Of a DNA stretch of 21,429 bases, positions 17,262-21,429 are shown in pieces. A program made the translations under genes and the position numbers. Under the pieces are notes generated by a model, which worked only from the letters and a program-made list of their open reading frames with translations, was not told where the DNA came from and did no database searches. Source of the stretch: Chara braunii (taxonomy: Eukaryota; Streptophyta; Charophyceae; Charales; Characeae); assembly GCA_003427395.1 (NCBI GenBank), contig BFEA01000004.1, positions 60,555 through 81,983 on the forward strand. The letters are read 5' to 3'. Position 1 is the first letter of the stretch. Each line of letters starts with the position of its first letter.

Positions 17262-17462
17262 ATGGGTGCTCGGTTAACCTGCTCTCGTAGGGGACGTCCT
17301 CCGAAACCAAAGTTGCAGTACCACGTTCGGTTCCGACATCATACTGATCCAAAGGAAGACCGTTGGTTCACCAGGGAGGAACTCATGCAGACCGCTCCTC
17401 AAGATGTAGCTCATTACGAGAAATCTCTGCAGAAAGGAAAGCGCCCGATGGTTGAAGACTGA
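17262..17462 (+). pseudogene. pol: Chromodomain-like C-terminal tail of gypsy integrase
   Basis: The 66-codon frame starts at ATG 17262, with TGA six bases before it. It encodes RRGRPPKPK, then LQYHVRFRHH, then PKEDRWFTREELMQTAP and a final helix-like VAHYEKSL. The V.F.....P.ED.W..REEL pattern resembles the chromodomain-like end of chromovirus integrases, which helps target insertion to chromatin. It lies between the interrupted integrase and a polypurine tract, as expected for the last piece of Pol. The N-terminal part of a full chromodomain is not clear, so homology is moderate. Confidence 0.55.
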
Positions 17463-17481
17463 GCTTCTCAGAGGATTGTTG

Positions 17482-17499
17482 AAACTAAGGAGGAGGGAA
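17482..17499 (+). other. Polypurine tract of the gypsy element
   Basis: AAACTAAGGAGGAGGGA lies 20 bp after the last pol stop and directly before TGCGAGACC. This is the expected place for the plus-strand primer of reverse transcription. Confidence 0.6.
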
Positions 17500-18233
17500 T
17501 GCGAGACCACTGCCTCTATGAAGCCCATTCGACCCCTTTTTGGAGCAAGTCGGCCGCCCTAAGTGAAAGCAGGCTCGACGAGGCCCTCAGGGCTCTATTT
17601 TGACCAATGCGTAACTAAGGAAATTCAGGCGATTGCGCAGCGCCAGTTGGTTGAGAGAACCCAGGCCCTGGGCCGCCTGTGTGAATGTATGGAAAGCAAA
17701 CCCTGAGCTGGATACGGGTACTGCGCCAAACACAGGCCAAAGGCAATTGGGTGCATGCAACCACCTCAGGCCCAAGGCCTGTTCTCTATCGTGCTGGGCC
17801 TCAGGCTATCGGGGCCTACTGGAAGCTTTCTGGGACTGAACGTAGGCAGGCCACTTCGATATAGCAAAGGGCATGCCTCCACATTGGTCATTCGGGTGCT
17901 GGTTGCATGTTGCGCAAGCGCTGCTGCGCTGAAGCTCGCTGACACTCACGCGCTCACGGGCGAGCAGGAAGGAGTAGGCAGCCTAGCCGAGCTGCGCTAC
18001 TGTAAGTTGGGTGCGGCGCAGGGTGGTCCTTGGGTGCAAGCGACATCTGTGTGTTGGGGAACGAGGTTGTGAGTGAGGCGAGAGACATACCTGGTGCTGG
18101 AAGCGTGCAACATTGGTCGCTGTATGCTCGTACTTCGGGAAAGTTGTTGACGTCATCTTCGACATTGTAGTCTAGGCTAGATAGGATCTGTCATCTGTAG
18201 TCTGGGCGTCGAGCGCCAGATAGGATATCAACA
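17500..18233 (+). repeat. Probable 3' LTR, right end uncertain
   Basis: The LTR should start at TG 17500 (TGCGAGACCACTGCC), after the polypurine tract. A possible end is ATATCAACA at 18225-18233, but no target duplication or 5' LTR is available to confirm it. No ORF of note lies inside. TGACGTCA at about 18149-18156 is a palindromic bZIP-type site. Confidence 0.35.
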
Positions 18234-18424
18234 TTGGTTCTTCGTTGATGATGATGATGAGACTTTACCAGCATTGTCAATTATGAGCTCTTGGTGTGTT
18301 CTTATTTGGTGAAACTCGTGATGCAATTCTACTGTTGGTTCGAGGTCACGACTATCTGGTCTTGTGTATATGATGCTGTTTGATTGATGAAGCTCGCTAT
18401 TGCTCATCTTCCTTGCATATATGG

Positions 18425-18449
18425 ATATATATATATATATACACACACA
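18425..18449. repeat. (AT)n(AC)n microsatellite
   Basis: About eight AT units run directly into ACACACACA. Confidence 0.9.
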
Positions 18450-18513
18450 TTGAGCTGGCCCGACAGATAAGCTCAATGATGGCCGCGACCGATGATGGAG
18501 GAGCTCGATGACG

Positions 18514-18516
<3 letters not shown>

Positions 18517-18565
<49 letters not shown>
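18517..18565. repeat. (TC)n microsatellite, 49 bp
   Basis: An uninterrupted TC run, the second in the window. Leu-Ser and Arg-Glu repeats in translation are by-products. Confidence 0.95.
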
Positions 18566-18569
<4 letters not shown>

Positions 18570-19319
18570 CATGCGCTCCGAGTTGCTTCCAGGTGCGTTC
18601 GAATCGAATGGCGGCCTACCTCTCTAGAGTGCCTTCAAATGGCGGGCGGCCTGTGCGGCGGGCGACAATTCTCGGATTGCCCCAAGCCACCAACAGTCTA
18701 CAAAGTGTGCTGTGAGGGCGAGTAACAGTAAGTACAAAAAGCGAAAATGGGGCCGGTCCGGTGTCGGGACCGGTGGGTCAAGAATAACATCCCGCCGCTC
18801 GAGAGCCTGTATATTGCCAAATTGTGCACGAGAGAGAAATCCGGAGTAAGAAGGCAAGAGAGAGAAAAGACAAACGACTAGGCCGCGGGGGGGAGTGATG
18901 CCCTGGGTTGAAAACCGCAGGGGGAAAGAACCGGCGATGGCAAGCAAGAAAGCGTGAGGACATGGGCGCATAGAACATAGCATGAGGCCCGGAGGGCTGT
19001 TGGAATTCAGTAAGACTAAGGCCGAGGGGCCATTGACCCTGCAAACACGGCACGACAGCGACAAAAGAATGGGGGAGCCGAGAGGTGGACGGCCCCGGTG
19101 GCCATGGGACGCTAGAAAATAAGGGCCGACAATTAACGAGAGCCTCAGATTGGAGGCCCGCGGCAGGAGAAACCAGCGCATGCAAGGCCCAAGAGAAAGC
19201 AAGGAAAATGGGGTCACCATAGGGCAGTAGACGCCCAAAGAACGTGAGACACCTTGAGGAAAGGCACCAGGAACCACGTGGGACTAAGTAAAAATAATGG
19301 TAGCCGGAACTAACTCTCA
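18566..19319. other. Unassigned purine-rich stretch with one hairpin
   Basis: CCGGTCC at 18753-18759 pairs with GGACCGG at 18767-18773 across 7 bases. Otherwise A/G-rich. A 217-codon minus-strand ORF (18624-19277) is present, but it resembles no known family and is probably open because the complement of purine-rich DNA has few stops. Confidence 0.4.
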
Positions 19320-19530
19320 GGGACCACCGGCGGGACTAAGTGTCGGGGACCACCGACGGGATTAAGTGTCAGGGACCACCGGCGGGACTAAGTGTCGGGG
19401 ACCACCGATGGGACTAAGTATCGGGGACCACCGACGGGACTAAGTGTTGGGGACCACCGACGGGACTAAGTGTCGGGGACCACTGACGGGACTAAGTGTC
19501 GGGGACCACCGACAGGACAAGTGGCGGGGA
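19320..19530. repeat. 26-bp minisatellite, about eight copies
   Basis: GGACCACCG or a close variant begins at 19321, 19347, 19373, 19399, 19425, 19451, 19477 and 19503, exactly 26 bp apart, each followed by GGGACTAAGTGTC with few changes. A diverged trace of the motif is seen at 20855-20965. The period is not a multiple of 3. Confidence 0.98.
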
Positions 19531-19632
19531 CATGAGAAGGTCCCAAGAGAAACAGCGGAGCAGCATGAGGAGAAAACAATTAAGTCAATATGGATCATCA
19601 ATATCGAGATCTTGACGGCCAAAAATATTAGC

Positions 19633-19656
19633 ACCGCTAGTGCAAGCACTAGCGGT
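19633..19656. repeat. Perfect 11-bp inverted repeat, 2-base loop
   Basis: ACCGCTAGTGC, AA, GCACTAGCGGT. It lies just after AAATATTAGC; the second copy of the duplication (near 21070) has lost it. Confidence 0.9.
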
Positions 19657-19756
19657 AGCAAACGGGAAGGCCAAAAGGAAAAGAAAAAGTAAGGAAACAG
19701 GAAGTGGGACGCATGGGAGCAATCCGAAAAATCTCGAATCAGCCTCCCTCAAGAAA

Positions 19757-19778
19757 ATGGAGTCAAAAGAGACTCCAT
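19757..19778. repeat. 8-bp hairpin
   Basis: ATGGAGTC (19757-19764) and GACTCCAT (19771-19778) pair perfectly across six bases. Confidence 0.8.
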
Positions 19779-19879
19779 GTTGAAAATAGGCCTCCGGGAG
19801 AAAATCAGAGTAGGAGGGGCTACTGTGGGAGAGAAATAAAGGAAAAAGGAAGCTCCCATGGGCATGAGGGAGCCATTAT

Positions 19880-19905
19880 TGCAGTCCGAGATGTAACGGA
19901 CTGCA
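19880..19905. repeat. TGCAGTCCG hairpin, instance 1
   Basis: TGCAGTCCG (19880-19888) pairs with CGGACTGCA (19897-19905) across AGATGTAA. The motif recurs at 20292-20316 (weak), 20453-20478 and 20615-20640. Confidence 0.85.
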
Positions 19906-20000
19906 CCATGGGGATAGGGAGGGTCAAAACTAAGAGGAAGGGCCTAAAAAAGGGCCTTAACGGCCACGTGACACTTGGCATGCTAGAAAAAGAAAGGAAA

Positions 20001-20169
20001 AAAAAGAAAAATGTGGGAGAATAAGACAAAAAAAGTGAGAGGGAGTGAGTCCGCCAGTAGGGACTGCCACAAGTAGGTACTGGCAAGTCCCGACTGTCCA
20101 AGAAAGGAGGAAAAGGAAAAGAAAAGAAAAGAGGAAAGAAAAGAAAAGAAAAGAGAAAAATGCCTTAAC
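20001..20169. other. Purine-rich linker
   Basis: Dominated by AAAAGAAAAG-type sequence (20100-20160). A nested inverted pair (CCAGTA/TACTGG and GGGACT/AGTCCC) lies at about 20054-20091. No gene. Confidence 0.6.
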
Positions 20170-20241
20170 GGTAAAAAACGGCTACTTGGGGAGATACATC
20201 CGTGACTAGATACATTCTGAAATATGGCGGTTGCAAAGGAT

Positions 20242-20276
20242 CTTGATTTTCTCTTGATTTTGCAGAGAAAATCAAG
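20242..20276. repeat. Perfect 12-bp inverted repeat
   Basis: CTTGATTTTCTC (20242-20253) pairs with GAGAAAATCAAG (20265-20276) across 11 bases. It lies only in the degenerate first unit of the 162-bp repeat. Confidence 0.9.
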
Positions 20277-20614
20277 AAAAATCAAGGCCTCATGCAACCG
20301 AAATACAACGGATTACAGGGGGGAGGAAAACACATGTTTTAGGTGCATCCGGAACCAAAATTGAGCCCGGATGCACTTGGAAGTGGGCCGTTTCTTTTTC
20401 TTTCAGTTGAGGGCTAGTTGTGGGGCGTTGGGGCTATAAAGTTGACCCCTATTGCATTCCGAATTGCAACGGACTGCATGGGGAAGGAAAAATACATGTT
20501 TTAGGTGCATCGGGAGCCAATATTGAGCCCGGATGCACTTAAGAATTGAGCGTTTCGTTTTCTTTCAATATGGGGCAAGTTGTGGGGCTGTGGGACTAGG
20601 AAAAAAGCCATAAT

Positions 20615-20640
20615 TGCAGTCCGAGAAATGTCGGACTGCA
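20615..20640. repeat. TGCAGTCCGA hairpin, best instance
   Basis: TGCAGTCCGA (20615-20624) and TCGGACTGCA (20631-20640) pair perfectly over 10 bp with a six-base loop. The related hairpin at 20453-20478 has one mismatch in nine. Confidence 0.9.
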
Positions 20641-20946
20641 TAAGGATGCCTAGGCTAAAAGAAAATGGGCCACGACAAACCCAAACGGCTAGAAGGAAGT
20701 GATTTCGGCATGAGGCAAATAAAGACGGTAGACGACAACCATAAGATGAGATCCCGCGGCCAAGAACAATCGGCACACGTGGGGCACCTAAGGAAGGGAT
20801 ATTGGAACCACCAAGGACAAGGAGGTCCCAAAATAAAAATGAAAAGTCATCCGGGACGTTGTCGGGGACTAAGTGGACCCAAATAATAATAATCGAAAAA
20901 CGGGATACGCGTCGGCGGGACTACCGGCGGGACAAAAAAATGGAAC

Positions 20947-21420
20947 TAGTACGGGAAAAGTGGCGGGGACTTGAGTTGTTCCAAGGTAACCATGAGCCAA
21001 CATAAGGAATGAACAAACAAGCAAGCGACACCGTCGAGATTAAGATCTAGACGGTGGAAAATATTAGCACCACTCAAATGAGAGAGTCATGAGAGAAAAA
21101 GAAAACAAAATAATGGTGTTGGGAGGGCAACCCAACAGTCCGAGATATCTCGAAGTAGCTAGGCATAAGAAAATAGAGCCCCAAGGGACCCAACGCAGAA
21201 AAAGGCTGCCCAAAGAAAATCGGAGCAAAGGGCACTCAAAATTGGGACTAACGGAGGCAAAATGGAGCCCCCTAGAGACATGGGGGTGCCATAATTCTAA
21301 TCCGAGATATAACGACCAACTGCTGAGTCTGAATCTGGCCATGGATGAGGATCCATGGCGTAAAAAAAACTCAACAGCTATTTGACACTTGTCACATCAA
21401 AAATAAATGAAAAAAAAAAA
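20947..21420 (+). repeat. Diverged direct duplication, copy 2
   Basis: Counterpart of 19521-20000, ending TTGACACTTGTCACATC against GTGACACTTGGCATGC in copy 1. Copy 2 lacks the strong hairpins of copy 1, so it is either older or not under selection to keep them. Confidence 0.65.
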
Positions 21421-21429
21421 AAAAAAAAA
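21410..21429 (+). repeat. Poly(A) at the window end
   Basis: At least 20 As preceded by AATAAA at 21402-21407. It could be a retroposon tail or only the homopolymer at which assembly stopped. Confidence 0.85.

Larger units (their letters stand above)
14125..17499 (+). mobile_element. Decayed Ty3/gypsy retrotransposon, pol and 3' end
   Basis: The domain order RT, RNase H, integrase, chromodomain-like tail is that of Ty3/gypsy elements, probably of the chromovirus type. Gag and protease are absent: no CCHC knuckle or DSGA-type active site lies upstream. The recognisable sequence starts abruptly after a pyrimidine tract near 14124, so the element looks 5'-truncated. Lesions are a frameshift in an A9 run (14373-14381), TAG at 15361, TGA at 15799, TGA at 16921, loss of one RT active-site Asp, and an insertion at 16926-17260. 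It cannot be autonomous. Confidence 0.9.
19521..20000 (+). repeat. Diverged direct duplication, copy 1
   Basis: Landmarks shared in order with 20947-21420 are GTGGCGGGGAC, GAGAT..AGATCT with GACGG, AAATATTAGCACC, CAGTCCGAGAT, GGGAGCCATTAT (GGTGCCATAATT in copy 2) and TGACACTTG. The offset is about 1.43 kb. No coding frame is conserved. Confidence 0.65.
20170..20655 (+). repeat. 162-bp tandem repeat, two clear copies and a degenerate one
   Basis: Copies at 20332-20493 and 20494-20655 both begin ACATGTTTTAGGTGCATC, continue with TTGAGCCCGGATGCACTT and TTTTCTTTCA, and end in a TGCA..CCG/CGG..TGCA hairpin. A degenerate hairpin at 20292-20316, 161 bp before the one at 20453, suggests a third, older unit. 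Confidence 0.85.

Noticed and set aside
18624-19277. 217-codon minus-strand ORF with hydrophobic stretches
   Set aside because: It resembles no family. The complement of purine-rich DNA has few stop codons, and overlapping frames are open too.

Overview
The window is eukaryotic nuclear DNA made almost wholly of repeats. I see no complete, intact host gene. The only convincing coding sequence belongs to LTR retrotransposons of the Ty3/gypsy type. Long poly(A)/poly(T) tracts, target-site duplications and primer-binding sites matching plant-type initiator Met tRNA suggest a plant or streptophyte alga. A charophyte such as Chara would fit, but that is a judgement from general resemblance, not proven. 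Single Ns inside an A-run (11027) and a TC-run (12598), and an end in poly(A), suggest a draft contig broken at low-complexity DNA.

Layout. 1-2441: the 5' end of a minus-strand LTR retrotransposon, with a partial gag-like ORF at the left edge, a 1.2 kb leader carrying a 67-bp tandem repeat, a primer-binding site, and a ~1 kb LTR with TATA box, W-box-like cluster and ACGT-core palindromes. 2442-4939: dispersed repeat units in both orientations, one copy of a two-block poly(A)-tailed repeat family, and a 247-bp direct repeat. 4956-7648: a ~2.7 kb non-coding segment ending in poly(A) and flanked by the same 16-mer on both sides; it holds a 33-bp minisatellite, (TCA)n arrays and a duplicated ~430-bp module. 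7663-11060: non-coding, with two more copies of the two-block family, a tiny retroposed insert with a 12-bp duplication, and an imperfect foldback. 11061-14124: an LTR-like junction, a (TC)n microsatellite and a tRNA T-arm-like sequence; otherwise unassigned.

14125-17499: a decayed plus-strand Ty3/gypsy pol (RT, RNase H, integrase, chromodomain-like tail). It lacks gag and protease, has a frameshift, in-frame stops and a lost RT active-site aspartate, and carries a 335-bp insertion with a 9-bp duplication. A polypurine tract and probable 3' LTR follow. 18240-21429: purine-rich repeat DNA with a 26-bp minisatellite, a 162-bp tandem repeat with recurrent hairpins, and a diverged ~470-bp direct duplication.

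The genes do not form a pathway. The window records nested insertions of LTR and poly(A)-type elements followed by mutation and tandem expansion. The best candidates for something undescribed are the composite poly(A)-ended element, the two-block family and the hairpin-bearing 162-bp repeat.
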